Shown here: piece after piece, positions 19,995-34,000 of the stretch
How the letters are laid out: the number at the start of each line of letters is the position of its first letter
Numbering within the stretch: position 1 is the stretch's first letter
Assembly (NCBI GenBank): GCA_029224185.1
Contig: CM055198.1
Span: 5,708,073-5,772,072 of the forward strand
Direction: 5' to 3'
From: Karalla daura
Taxonomy: Eukaryota > Chordata > Actinopteri > Chaetodontiformes > Leiognathidae
DNA: 64,000 nucleotides
Made by a program: the position numbers and the translations under genes
The notes under the pieces: generated by a model
Database searches by the model: none
What the model was told of the DNA's origin: nothing
What the model saw: the letters and a program-made list of their open reading frames with translations, nothing else

Positions 19995-21850
19995 CTACCT
20001 CTCCGCTTGCATGTGCTTCTCGCTCCCCTCCTCCTTCTCGAGGCTGAGGTCGTAGCCGGCGGCTGTGATCTGGCACTGAGGCAACATCTCCTCCAGCAGG
20101 ATAACCACCAACCCAGGATTGGTGATCCCAGGGAGGGAGGACACATTCAGACGCCGCAGGCCTCTGCACACAAGCCATGCAAACGGACAGAAAAATGTGA
20201 ATTCGAGTCAATACTCTGTTGCACTTGAGCGTGAGGTGGAGCAGTGTATTTCAGTTTCCTTACAAGGTGCAAAAACATGCATTTCTAGTTCGACCAGAGA
20301 ATCTATACCGTCTCATACTGGGTCAGCTCCAGTGTGTGAATAATTACCTGAGATTCCTGAGACCGGCCAGGCCGCCGACTGTGATGCGCGGACAGTGGGA
20401 GATGTCCAGCTCCTCCAGAGAGTCTTGCAGCACGTGGAGCCTGGCCAGGCACCAGTCGTCCACCTCAGGACAGCCTCGTAAGGACAGCGTCCGCAAACGT
20501 GGCTGCCTATCTGTGGAGGGACAGGAGAAGAGCAGAAACAGCGCAGGTAAGCAGTGCATGTCAGAGAAGGGAGTTAATGAAGTGCCCGTAATAATGCGAC
20601 GAAAACAGATCAGGACAGAGGATGATTTCAGTGAAGCTTATTACCGAGGTGCGACAGTCCTACGTAATTGACGAGTGTGTTATCCATGTTTACTTCCTCC
20701 AGGGGTGTGTCTTTGTGTTTCAAGAAGTCCCAGTCAAATTTTCCCCTGCGGTCTGCGCGGAACCACTCCGAGTGGCCGACAAACCTGCGGACACGTCGCA
20801 GACAGTCAAGGACTAAACCGGATCAATTTGGTACTATTAAAGTAGCACAATGCTGCAAAAAACTGTTAAGAGCTGAGTTTTAGAAGCTTCACAGTGCAGT
20901 TGCAAAAGGCTGTAAACTTAAGAAATGAAATCCTCCTGGATCTTAAACTTAGTGTTTACATACGCGTGCAACAGAAAGAGATCGAGGCACTTACCTAAAT
21001 CCTCCCTTCATTTGCAGGATGTAATATGCTGCTGCTATGTCCGCCCCATAAATTGACTCAGTGTAGTGATAGTAACTGTGAATGAGAAAGGTGAAACAGT
21101 CAGTAATGGATGTCCAATAGCTGTTATTTCACATCCTCAAGAAGTTACGTGATCACAACTGTAACCACAACGCAATCCTTTACAGGACCGATCTCGGCAC
21201 AGGCACTTTTAGCTCAGAGTCCAGAAGACGTCACTCACGCGTTCTTCCTCTTGATCGCCCTCCTCTTGAACTGGGAACTCCATCTCCAGAGCATCTCTAC
21301 ATCATAGAAATAGTGGGTGAGGGAGAGGAGAAGCCTTTTGTACAGAGGAGGGGGAGACGACACTGATCTGGAGCTCCAGCGGCAGCCTGCGGCCACAAGG
21401 AGAGCCGACCGCTGGCAACATCTGTGCAGAGACTGAGGCGAGGCAGAGGAGAGGCAGAGAGGGAGAAACAGAAACGCTGTCATCCTCCAGGTCAGGGTGG
21501 GCTTAAGAAACTAGAAATGGGTGTCATCAAAGCCTTCAAATCACTACCTCTCATTAATTTCTTTCAGAATAACAGAGCATCCAAACGTTCAGTTTGCACA
21601 TATACTGTGTCAGTATAGCACTATATGTGTACTGCGATACTGGCTATGGATATACCATCCATCTAACATAAGCTAAATATAGGAACCTGTTCACAACGCG
21701 ATAGCTACAGGATTAAACCTCAGCTCTGACGAATATCAACACAGTTCTGAGCTGCCGGTCAGGGGAGGCGTATAAAGTGTGTGAAAATGTGTAGGGTAGA
21801 TCATTTAAAGAATGAATCTGAAGGTTACTTACCATGACGCTGGACGCCAT
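19995..21850 (-). CDS. dmac2: Distal membrane-arm assembly component 2 (DMAC2/ATP5SL), complete
   Basis: Mitochondrial protein required for assembly of the distal membrane arm of respiratory complex I; formerly ATP synthase subunit s-like. Coding exons in transcript order: 21850-21833, 21432-21239, 21075-20995, 20784-20645, 20510-20348, 20163-19995. They sum to 765 nt (254 aa; the human protein is of very similar length), with matching phases and GT/AG borders. The N-terminus (MASSVM, then Arg/Ser-rich with few acidic residues through about residue 35) fits a mitochondrial presequence. Family landmarks follow: YGADIAAAYYILQMKGG, the EWFR motif, NYVGLSHL, LSLRGCPEVDDWCLARL, LEELDISHCPRIT, NPGLVVILLEEMLPQC. 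The GC/LDI..CP segments are the leucine-rich-repeat-like core (about residues 140-225). The gene sits just upstream of sirt2 on the same strand; human DMAC2 is also on 19q13.2 but not adjacent. Confidence 0.95.
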
Positions 21851-22283
<433 letters not shown>

Positions 22284-25200
22284 CGCTTCTGGTAATTCAG
22301 AAGCGAGCACCTGCACCTGAGTTCACCTGAGCTGCACAGTAGGGAGGCCCCAGCGGGTTTACGCTTCCTTTGATATGTGACCATACCTGAACCCGATAAG
22401 CCTAATAGATTATTTATGAGCAGTTTTCAAACGTCTGTACAACCGGTCGCCCTCACGCTGAAGTCACTGTGAGGATTCTTTTTTTTAAAACATCAAAGCC
22501 CGGGAACATTAACATCTAAACCCGATGCATAATGATCACAAAGTTGTTGACTTATTCAACTGTTGATGCGTGTTTTTCTGCAATAGTTATTTCTGTGACA
22601 GAGACTCCAAAACATTACACTGCATTTACAATTCAACACCGCAAGAAAGCTCAAATCCCGGTCAGACTAGAACCTTTCTGCTTAGAGGTTTCATGTTATA
22701 ATCCCATGTCTGTGTGGGTCTTCTCTGGGCAGTACACTTCCTCCCACAGTCCAAAACACATGAATAAAGGTTGATCAGAGAATTACCCAGAGGTGGGAGT
22801 GTGAGAGGTAAAGGTGTGAGTGCCCTGCAGGGGGCAGGGTGTATTCCCAGCCTTCGCTCTGCAGATGGACTCCAGCGAACCCTACCAAGAGCACTGGGTA
22901 ACCTCAGGACAGACAGCTCAGCTATTTGTGAAAATGTCATTCCAGTACAGGTGTAGAAGCTCGAATTTAGTGCGACATTTACTTGCTCATCGTGTCTGAC
23001 AACCTCACCAAGAAAACAATACGTGTCCCACACACACAAATAAACATTTAATAAGCGAGGGGGTGTCGCTTGTGATCGTAGGGATTGGTCACCTCCAGGT
23101 GGCAGCCTCAGCCCCGGTCCCATTTCACATATGTTGTATCACATCTCCAGACCAATATCGCTGGCTTATTCAATTTTCCTCCAAGCCTCCTCTGGATTTT
23201 CACTTCAGTACCACAGGGAGGGAAGACAGCTTGAAGCACTGCTCGTCTGACAGATGTGTCACTGAAAAACAAGCATGCCAACTCTGCAGCACGCTCCACT
23301 TCTGTCACAGTGGCACACGCACGCAGGCACAACATGCAAAGGACCCCACCAAGTTTCCGCACACGCTCGGAGCCCGTGTGACGTGCTCAGGCGGCTCACA
23401 CCTGCTGGTACAAACAATTAGCAGATGAGGTCGCGTCTCCCGCTCCCACTGCGTGCTTGAAGAATGGTGTAGAGAGGGCGCAACAGGAAAACTGTTGTGA
23501 ATTTTCCACTGAAACATCACGATGACTGCACATTCACCGTGTTTAAAAGATGGGCGTTTGCCAGGAAGAAAACTCTCTGCGCTGCATCACCTCCCCGATT
23601 AATTGGACGGACTGAGAAAAGGTAGAAAGACGGAGAAAAAGGCAATGAAAGAGTGTGTGCGGTGTAAGGGGAAGCTGTGCAAATCAAATTACTAAAGGGT
23701 TGGTTGAGTGAACAGATGGACCAATGAAGTAAAGAGTGACTGGCAGGGGCAATGGATGAATCGATTGGGGAATGGATGGTGGAATAGATGGATTGCTTAC
23801 TTGACCTGAATCTCAATGTGTTACCACCAGAACCAGAATAGAACATTTTTGCGTCGTCCACAAGGGATAAGCGCCTGCAGCTGCAACTACAACGCCACGC
23901 GCTCAGAAATGCAAATATTTTTGCCAGATGTTTAGCCTTCGTATAACATAAACCTTTTCCCTTTGAACCAACTTCATCATTTTAAACAGCAAGGTCTCTT
24001 ATTTGTTCAGTTGGAGAAACAGCTGCATCCCCATTTGTGTGCAGAGAAGTCCTTTGTTTCAGCTGCAGTTGTCTTTTCTTCCTCGCCTTCCAACCAGTTT
24101 TCCTGCAGTTCTAACTGAAGTGTTTGTTGGCCGACTTGACTGTGTCTTGGTATGAACCACTTTTCCTCTTTTCAATGAGAATTTCAGCATTGCTGATTTC
24201 TGGATAGCTTTTTAAATCAATATCAATATATCAACAATAGGTTGTTGAGTGAGCTCTTTGGAAGGTCCCCAGTCGGTTTCTCTTGCTTTACCCTACATGC
24301 TGGTGCTTCTCAAGAGCTCAGAAACTCATTGATTGCTCAGAAAGACACCAGTTACATCAAAGTGGTCATGGGTGCAGGAGCAAATCCTAATGGGTGTATA
24401 TGACTGTATGCATATTATCTGGTCAAACATTAAACGTTAACTTCTGATCAGAGCCATTTGAATCACAAACACAAAACTGTGTTAGAATAAATATCTCGGT
24501 CTGAAAACCATCCATAAATAAAAGACAGATCTTTGTAGCATCGTTGGACATTTTTCCCTGAATAAATAGCATTCCACAAATTCCACCAGGCGAATGTAAA
24601 TTTATGAACACAACTGGACTGTCTGCGTGTCCGTGGTTGTTCATGTGTGTCCTGACTCCCACCTACAGTGAGATTGATGATCATCGATTGTGTTTCAGCT
24701 TTAGAAATGAAGTATTCTGTATGCAGCTCCGGTTGGAAAGATCCCAAAACAAATCAGTCTTCATCAGGCTGAGATGACAAGTTATTTCTTTATATCAACC
24801 CCCAAGAATATGCATGCTTCCAGATCAAAGTCGTTTCTCTTTGAACTCCACCTTATTGTATTTTTGATGAGGGATTTGTTCATATCATTTGAGTGTGGTT
24901 TGATGATCTGTTCTCGTACCCTAGCATGTTTGTTTACGGTCATGAATTTTTGATTGCGCCATAATGGATTTTTGAAAAGCATACCATCCACGCACGTTAA
25001 GTTGGAGGCCATAAAAGTGGAGTCTGCAAACACATAAAGCCAGTCCGTACCACGCGGAGAGGGTATATTCTTGTAATTGTTGGAATGAACAAAAACAGTC
25101 AGACAGCGGACTTCATTTGTTCCAAGCTAGGAAATTCTTTTGTTTTGTGTTTTGTCACAAAAAAAAGCTTCACCAACTGAATTATCACGGCCAAGAATAG

Positions 25201-26240
25201 CAGCAGCAACATTGAATGTGTCTTTCCTAAATAAACTGCAAATTAAACATACGCTATAGGAAATCAATGAGCCTTTGAATCCATTCAAGATCAGACTTAA
25301 ATAGTTGCAGAGGAGGAGACATCCGCAGCCAAAAAGCAGGAAATAAAGAGGTTCAGAGCTCACCAGCAAGTACTTTGACAACGCAGCAAAAGCAAATCAG
25401 ATGAGAAACGTGACCAGTGTCCGCATTGACATTTGCATTTTGTGCTCGACTGAATTTCTCCCTCCTCCGCTGCACTGTGAAATCGAGAATTGGGATGAGG
25501 TTGATAAGAACACGGTTAGAGATGGCACTGCTGTTTCTTCGGCACAAGCCTTTCAGGTGGACGTGGTGAAAATATGATCAGCAATAGTACAATGAAACAA
25601 CAGGTTTCATTGCTTTCTTCTTTTCTTTTCACAACAAAGACATTAGGTGCCGCTTACATAAACGGCATACAGCACACAGTAAGAGTGGAATAGAAAATAC
25701 AGTGGAGAATATTACCAACTGACTGGGATAAATACAAGAAATAGAGGACACATGGAGCGTATGAAATCATAAAAGCGCAAGTGCACATGCTATTCAATTG
25801 AGGTGGCAACCAGGGGATTTGTTAGCCAAAAATCCGACACTGAAAGTGGAAACTGGCTGTGCCTGAACACTGAAAAACGTACCATGACAACACGGCCTGT
25901 AATTATTCTCTTTCGTTTTTATCACCAGTATGATTGAGGAGGCGGCATGGGGTTGGTCCGTCTTATTTCCGATTTCCCCGAGCCAGCTTGGCAGCTCAGA
26001 GTAAACTCCTTGATGTGTGATTATGGATGGCAGCTGCCGGGTCCCAGGTGACTGTGACATCCTCTGGATGCTCAGAGTGATGTGGAGCAAAGGGTCGGGC
26101 GAGGAGACAGAGACACGGCCCGCCTGCTGTCATGTTTATCTGCGGATTGGTGTTTGGCTGTGGCCGGCGGCGCGACAGGGTTGGCAATCCGCAGCCCGTG
26201 ATGTTCGGGACGTGTCCTGTCTGGCTTAAAGCAATCACCA
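22284..26240. other. Intergenic, no gene recognised
   Basis: No coding exon was identified on either strand. It contains an interspersed repeat copy (22690-22960), a degenerate atgga/gatgg-rich stretch (about 23710-23800) and otherwise unremarkable AT-rich sequence (24000-25800). Confidence 0.55.
22690..22960 (+). repeat. Teleost interspersed repeat, longer fragment
   Basis: It begins with 'cccatgtctgtgtgggtctt' and 'cttcctcccacagtccaaaa', matching the copies at 440 and 13740. It continues into the 3' half of the family: 'ccctgcagggggcagggtgt', 'attcccagccttcgctctgc', 'agatggactccagcgaaccc'. This joins the two halves seen separately elsewhere (3'-type fragments near 26340-26405, inverted, and 33784-33862). 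Confidence 0.6.
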
Positions 26241-29200
26241 CCGCTCCAGACCATATTGAAATTGTCACGGATTTTTAGCATCAGTCGTACGTTTTTAAAG
26301 GGAGGCCACAAATCCTTTCATTATCTTACCCCCATGTCAAGGGGGGGGTCTGCTGGAGCCTCTGTCCGGTTCACATAGGGCGATTGCAGGGAATACACCC
26401 TGCACTGCTATTTTTGAATCTGAAATGTGGCTATGAATTCAGACATGGTTCGGGCTGAGGTATGATGTTGTACGCCCCTTTAAGCCACCCATTAATTAAT
26501 TATTATCAACAATATATTCCCCTACCACCAGAAAGGCAGGATATTATGACCGAGAAATGTGGTGGGCACTTGTTGGATGCTCTTCACCATAGCCGTTGTA
26601 TTTCTCATGAGCGGGTTACTGCAGAAACGCTCCATTGTCAGATGAAGTCTGAGCCCTCCCACTGGCCGCTCCCTTGTGGCAATTAAGGTTTTACTGTGAG
26701 TTGCAAGAAGTGATGGCCCTCTGGGAGAGCCATTAGCTGCTGGTTGTCTCGCTCGTTCCCTCTCTCAGCCCCTTACTCATCCCTCCATTTTAGCTGAGAT
26801 GTGGTTAGGACACGCACAGCACATCCACACATGTGCTTGCACGCGCACACACACACACGCGCGCGCGCTCAGCATCGCAGCATTCTCGAGACCGTTAGCG
26901 GCTGTCAGGGCTGTTTTGTTTTGACCAGCTCCCAGAAGGCCACCGGAGTCCGTAAATCTGCGCAGCCTTGGCAGGAGAGCCATTAGTGGGCGGTCTTACT
27001 GGTCCAGTTAATGCTCACATTGAGGGACAGTCAGCGAGAGGGCGACTGGAGGGCACGGGGGCCGTAACGAGCGGCCCAACAACCGGCAGAGACAATGCCG
27101 ACGCGCGCGGTGTATGTTTAGATTTAGTTTGTTATGCAAGCGGCTTGCGAATGATTAAACGGACAATGCTATATCAAACCAATCGTTCGGCGGGATTAAG
27201 GGACGCTCAGTTGTCATGGATGAGCCCGCTTTCCCTTTCTGATGCTTGAGTCACATATTATATGGCCTAATTGGCTTATATATACACGCGGTGTACGCAC
27301 GCGCACACACACACACACACACACTTTCTGTAATTAAGTGCATGTACCCGTGCCAGACTATTATTTTGATGTATGTCCTCTTATCCTTTGTACGCGCCCT
27401 CATTATTCAGGCACCTTTGCGTACCGTGCCTGCATGTGCGTCCGCACAGGAGCAGGTAATCATCATCTTGTTATCTCCCCTTTCCACACATCTGTGCTAA
27501 TTTCCATTGAGGGAATTAATTGCCATGGTGACGAACAGCACATCGACCGAACCCATCCCTACGCACGCGCGCACACACACACACACACACGCACGCACGC
27601 ACCGTGCAATTACACAGCACCGTTATCTCGCATGGAGATGTCACTCAGAATAGCACGTCGGGCCAAAAATAGCATAAGCTGGAGGAGCATGTCACAGGAT
27701 TGAGAAAGTATCGACTGGAAACTGCTGATACACCTAAAATCACTGCTTTTCACACACAGCGTGTGTCACGCGCCACATCGCTTCGAGCGCTGCCGATGCT
27801 GCCGTTGGAGATGGCCACTCCGCTGCCTGGATGCGGACCGTTGAGAGGACACAAGAGCCGGGTCAAGGGTCAGGTTTCACGCCGCGAGTCGCGCCTCGCA
27901 CTCGGATCTGTGAATTCTGCTCGGCTCGGCTCGGCTCGGCGCGGGTTCTGTCGAATCATTATGATGAATTAATCACTGCACACGACTCCCGCCCTCTGGT
28001 TACCATGTAGACAAGGGCTTTTAAAATCTCTCTCCCTCCCTCGTCTCTCCGGAAGACAGAGACTGTACGTACTGTACCGAGTATTCCCATTCGGTCGAAG
28101 AGAGTTTTCAAAGTGTCAGCTACATAGCAGCGGATGAATAATGCAGGGGAAATAAAAGGCCTTTTTCTGCACGGCAGCGATGCGAGCCATGATACATCTG
28201 TAAGTCGTAAACGGATGCCAACCTCAAAACGTCCACCCGGCATCTCGCACGGGCCGCTGGAGGACAACGGGACCTCAGACGCGCCTTGTTGTTTTGTGCT
28301 GTTTGCGCCGATCACCTCCGCTGATGGACAGCAAATTAAAAGCCGGGAAGTAGCGTACGACGTGATGAAGTGTGTCGCGCTCATTCACCGTTGTCAGAAG
28401 TGAATTAGAGTCTTTTACACCGAGGTTATAAATAGATCAAACTGAATTAGACTGAATGTATTATACATGTCAGTCATTTTATATCCTGTCATAACTTTCT
28501 ATTCTGGTTCCTTCCTCTCTTCCTCACCTCCACGTTTTCCCCCTCCCTTACTCTGCTCCTCTGGTATTTCTCAGCCAGAGCAATTTTTACCTCTCGCGTC
28601 CACCTCCTGCCACAGCGGCAAATGCAAGTCAGGCTTTTTAATGTATAAACTCAGCACATGCATTATCATTTCCGTTCACGTCCTCCCCTAATCTGCCCCC
28701 CCCCCCCTCTGTCTTTGTCAGCAGAATATTGAGTTGAGCCCGCGGTGTGCAATGAGCGCGGCTCAAATGCGCGCGTGCATATAAATAAGCGTCAAAAAAA
28801 AAGGAAAAGAAAAAGAGAGTGAGAGAAAAAGGAGACGGAAGATTCCAAACGACTCCGAGATCGAGCTGTAAATCATGAATAACTAATAACGTGCTCGTAC
28901 TCTGCCTGTTGGTTCGGGGGCGTCATCAATCACAGGCCTGTCTCCTCACTCCGCTGCGGCTTCATTAGGCTGATAATGGACTCCGGGCTGTGCGTCAACC
29001 CACCGATATCTGCTCCCATTCAAACTATGATTAAATAAGCACGCCGGGCCGCCCCAACTCAGCCCCAACTGTCTTTGCCCTGTGTAATTTATCTGATAAA
29101 TGACTGCACACGAGTGGGTTTCCTGTCGCACGCTGCACTTTTCTCGGACGGATCCCAAACACCAATCCCTCCCCAGCGCTGTTAGCGGAGTAGTCGACGA

Positions 29201-29990
29201 GACGACCCGCGGCCTCGTGCTGTATTTGTCACGCGCTCGGCCTGACGCGTGGGAGGACGGCTGCTGGCCGGACCATCTCGCACCGGCACCCCGGCCGACA
29301 CCCCGGCGTAATGAAAGTCAGATACCGATGAATACGTTCATGCGGAAATCCGTGGTGGCGAGACCGCGCCGTTACGCAACCTTCTCCGTCCCCCCCGCCC
29401 CTGTAAAGCCTCCCACCAGTCGGGACCCTTTTGCCCTCTCAGGTGCTAAGCAGATTTGCGGGCCCTGTCGCGGCCTCCTGTCGCAGACGGACTCTCAGCG
29501 GGAGGTCTGATGAGGCCCCGGTCTAACCCCGCTGGAAAACACTGATTGATTCGGCTGTCTGCTGCCACGCACAAGTCTGAGGACTCTGTGGAAGATTATC
29601 CGCCACCACAACCCCCCCGACAAGCTCCTGCGGATGTCCCAGTCATTTGAATACCTCGGATTGCATTCAGAGATGACAGACTAAGGCATTTCATAATTAG
29701 GAAGCACGCACACCTGTGGCGGTGACCTCACCTCCCTGCATCACCTCCGCGCTTGTTGCGCGTGATAGCATTGGACGTTTCTAAGAATAACAAGGCTGGG
29801 TTGTTTATGATATTCGACATAGCACTTCAGCATGAAATCACACCAAGATTAACCCCTGTTTCATTCGATCGCCAAACAACTGCATCCTGGCGAGTGTTTA
29901 TTTGAATTTGCGAGTTAGCCCGGCAGTCGCCATCTGGAGCTTGCAGATGGCGAGAGAGCCGGAGCCATAACTGTTTGGATAACTGTTTTC

Positions 29991-29995
<5 letters not shown>

Positions 29996-30039
<44 letters not shown>
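29996..30039 (+). repeat. (CT)n microsatellite
   Basis: About 22 uninterrupted CT units lie in intergenic sequence. Confidence 0.95.
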
Positions 30040-30042
<3 letters not shown>

Positions 30043-32775
30043 CTGTCCCGTGAAACGTGGCCGTGGTATTATCTCCCCCGAACGTTCCCGAAGCAGACCG
30101 TGAAAAGCAGCGGGATCGTTTCTCACCGACTGGAAGTGACGTCAGCGAAAGCCCTCTGAGACGAACTTGTGATTTCTGGGCTTCATAAACGACGCTGACG
30201 TGCCTCTGCTCCTCGGCGCTCGCAGGGCCTTTTCACAGTGTCACGGCGGGGTGAGCGCAGCTGCGGCCCGGGGAAGACGTGAGGCGGGGCGAGCTTGATC
30301 GGGACGTGCCAATCGGGAAACGTGGACTATTGTCACTTTTCGACGCTCCTCGGGTTACCTACGCCATGGCGTTGACATGGGTTTGCTCGGAGGCTGCAGC
30401 TGTGTGTGTGACAGCTCAGTGGGAGGCCCCCAGGGGGGTTCGCTCAACAGCACCTGACAGTTCATTATCAATTCCCTCTTTTTTTTTTTTAGACCTTTGT
30501 AACCTCCCTCAGAACTGGGGTAATTGTTGTTGAATTGGCATCGGTATTATTAGTTGTAATTACTCTATCAGCGTTGCTCATATGTCCAGACTGTAACTGT
30601 GAACATCTGCTTCACATCAGCTGTCATTCTGAGTTAAACATCCATCAACCATCTGATTGGACCATTTGATCGACCATCCTGGAAAGATACTTGCCCTCCT
30701 GTCAACACAGCCACAAAACGCTTAAATGGAGAGTAATAGATAAACAAGTGAAATTATATTCTGTTTTTTTTAATCCACCTGCGATTCAGATTTGACTCAG
30801 TGACGTCACCTAAGGCAATTTGTCGGACTTGATGAGCCAGTCCGTCTCATTCAGTTGAGTAGCTTTTTGCATTATGCTGCTAATTAACCTCCTCGGCAGA
30901 GGAGTGTAAAGGAGCTTCTCCTGAGTCCATCCGGGGAATGCAGCCCCGTGTTCTCTCTTTAATATGAAAGGCTCGCTATATATACAGGAAATACACAAGT
31001 ACAGCTGATGTTTGTGACACACACACATGGATTCTGTCCGTTCATTTTTGACTCTGATCATGTGCCCCTTCAGTGGTCTCTGCAGCACTGCTGGTGACCA
31101 TGGGCAACAAAATAAAGTTGTTATATGTTATATGTTAGTATGAACTATTGACAGCTTTCAATGTGCGTATTCGTTCTGTCATATATGTCAATCAATCAAT
31201 CAATCCATCAGCGCTGTGTCAGAGCTATTTTTTATCCAGTGAGTCATAGGTCCACATCGTGGAGCTGAGCTGCTCCGGGCTCCCTCTGACACAACCTGTC
31301 AGCGTGCTCACAGTCAGTCTGTCTGCGCAAGGAGGAGCACTCCCGATCTGTGTGCACTGTATCCTGCAACCGAAACAACGTCACAGCTTGGGAAAGGCTT
31401 TTATTGAAAGGGTAAGGGTTTAAAAAACGACCACGTTTTCACAGAGAAATCCCACGGTGCACGTGAGAGTGCGGACGAACACTTCATCCACTGTTTATAT
31501 CAAGATATTTATTAGAGTGGCTTTAAAAGGGGGAGTGAGGTGGGGTGTGCAGAAGCCGGAGTGTGAAGGGAGCTGTGTGAAGTTGATGAATCGCTTCAAG
31601 TGCAGTCTCTTGAGTCAAGATTGGTTAAGGCCGACAAGACGACAAGTCTGAGAGTGAAAAAGATCTGTGGAGAGGCGGAGTGAGAGCTCAGCGCACCTCT
31701 GTAAGGCTGCGTCTCGTCTTTGCTGGAGGCGAGCAGCTCCATTTTACTTCAGCCGCGGCTACGGGCGGTCACGTTGCACTCTGGGTAATGGAAGAGACAT
31801 GATATAACAGAAACAAGACCGTGTGGATTTAAAACCCACCTCGTCACTCTTACTGCTGCAACGGCTGTGATATGCTATCTGAGACCTATGCATTTTGCTT
31901 TGTGGGTGCTTGGCTACAGGGTTAGGGTCAGGGTTACTCCCAATAAAGGAGCACAATAGGCGACAACGACACGCCATTTTCAAAACCTCAAAGCAACATT
32001 CGAGTCCCGAGTCATACAGACATGAATCTGCGTTAGCTCCAAACAATCGTTTGTTGATTAACATGAAATTCATTCGATTAAAATAAACAATTGATGAGTT
32101 TTGCCAACTGAATGTAAAACAGCACTGCAGCATAGCAACTGTTGCCAATTGTACACAATAAGCGAGGGTGTTCACGTATCATAATGTGACTGTTGGTGTA
32201 TTTGCATAGATAGGGCAGTGAACTGGTGGAAACGGCACGGCAGTTAATGAGAAATGGTGCGGTTTACGGCACCGCTCGAGAGTGTTACTCATAAACCATC
32301 ATGAGGGCGAACCATGCCGGTGCTCACGCTGACGTGAATGTTTGAATCACCCCTGGAAACGCAGCCCGCTCTAGAGCGATTCACTAGCTGCTGAGCTTGG
32401 TGAAGTGATTTGAGACACATCATTGACTATATAAGGAAACACAGCTGTCTGTCCTGCCCCGTGGGCAGAGTGACCAACTGCCAGGGCTTAAAATAGTCGT
32501 AAACTTTGAGAAACATTTTCGGCCACTCTCAACGAAACGAAACGAGTCAGACTTGATCCGTCTTCGCACATGAGGGAGACGATCCGCCACTCGCACCGGA
32601 TGATCAATACGCATATTCGAGTGTGCAGGGAGGCGAGGGGAAGCAGAGCGACGGGACGTTAGGGAGAGGAGAAAGATTATCCAAGAGGAGAGCGGTTTGT
32701 TGTTTTCACTCCTCAAGAAGTGTTACATGTCACGTCGTGATTCACTGATTCTCCGTACGACTGGAAGCCGACCCA

Positions 32776-32803
<28 letters not shown>
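32776..32803 (+). repeat. C28 homopolymer
   Basis: Twenty-eight uninterrupted C residues lie in intergenic sequence. Open frames reading poly-Pro across it are artefacts. Confidence 0.9.
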
Positions 32804-32806
<3 letters not shown>

Positions 32807-34000
32807 CACAAAACAAAATACATCAAATAAATGTTTTTACGTCCCGCGGAACGTCTCATGCGTTCTGACAGAAAAACAACTCTGCATCACAACATTTCCC
32901 CCGAAACATATGATGCAATGCCCAATGCAAACGGATGGCAGCGCAAACACAGTCAGACCTCATCTGTGCTCCTTTCTCCCCTTATCTACCTGTCCGTCTT
33001 TGTCCTTCGCTTACTGTTTTATCATTGTCCTTCGCTCCTCTTCCTCTGCTCATTTATCCCCTCTGACATACCCATAATGCGTCTTCAGTTCCTTATTTCA
33101 CCCTTCACCCGACCACGCACCCACCCGCACACGCAGCTCATCCTTTCTCCTCTACCACACTCTCCCTCCTTCATCCTCTTTCGCCACCCTGAGCTCGGGT
33201 CTCTGGAATCGGATTCATTAGAAATTCAGGAGTTTTATTCTGAGCAATAGCCCAGAAGTTGGCCCTGGCCTGCAGATTCAAAATCACCCCTCCCTCTCTC
33301 TCCCTCTCGCTCTCTCTCATCCTCTCTCTCCCTCTCTCTCTCTCTCTCCCCCTCCATCCTCCCATCACACGCTCCATCCATGCGTGCCATCGGAGCCCAC
33401 TCTATCATGGTGAAGCACCGGGGTTGAGAGCTAATTAACGAGGCTCGTACTTAATATGTGCTCAGGCACGATTTCCGTGTCATGCGAGGCTGACAGAATG
33501 GAGGAAGCACATATCGCATCCGTCAGCCAGTCCAGCTCGTCCTCCTCATCATCCTCCACTGTGCTTCACGATCCTCGGTCACCTCCATCTGCCCTTCGTC
33601 TTTTCACATTCTCGGCTGTCTTGCATTATGTCTTTGCCCTGGACTCCTTTTGTCCCATTTACTGTATTTTTCCCCCAAAAAGCAGGATTCAACACTGCTT
33701 TTTTTGGCATGGCTTTATTATAAAGAAGCACAGTTCAGGCGTGTTCTATGTTTCATGTTAAAGTGGAGTGTGTTTGCCTTATCGCTGCTGGGATGGGGTC
33801 CCGCAGAGCCCCACAATACAATTAAGGTACAAAGCAGGTGAGATAATGGACAGATGGATGGTACGTGCGGATGTGTTTTGCGGGCTTAAATGCATTTCTG
33901 GAAATTCAATTGATTCCCACTGGGATCACTGGCCCCGTTATCGCCACTCAAGGTCAAGATAGATCCACTTTTTGATTTCACGGCCTTTCCTCGCCGCTCC

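Larger units (their letters stand above)
26241..34000. other. Intergenic region with AT-rich homeodomain-motif-dense blocks
   Basis: No gene was recognised. Several blocks are rich in TAATTA/ATTAAT cores, GATA and CRE motifs and poor in simple repeats (26480-26520, 28855-29100, 29640-29710, 33425-33470). CRE palindromes TGACGTCA lie at 30137-30144 and 30801-30808. Repeats include short (AC)n runs near 27303-27325 and 27570-27600, (CT)n at 29996-30039, C28 at 32776-32803 and a CT-rich stretch at 33283-33352. Confidence 0.45.

Noticed and set aside
29100..29510. 136-codon plus-strand frame
   Set aside because: Arg/Pro-rich reading of GC-rich intergenic DNA without a start context, splice sites or family match.
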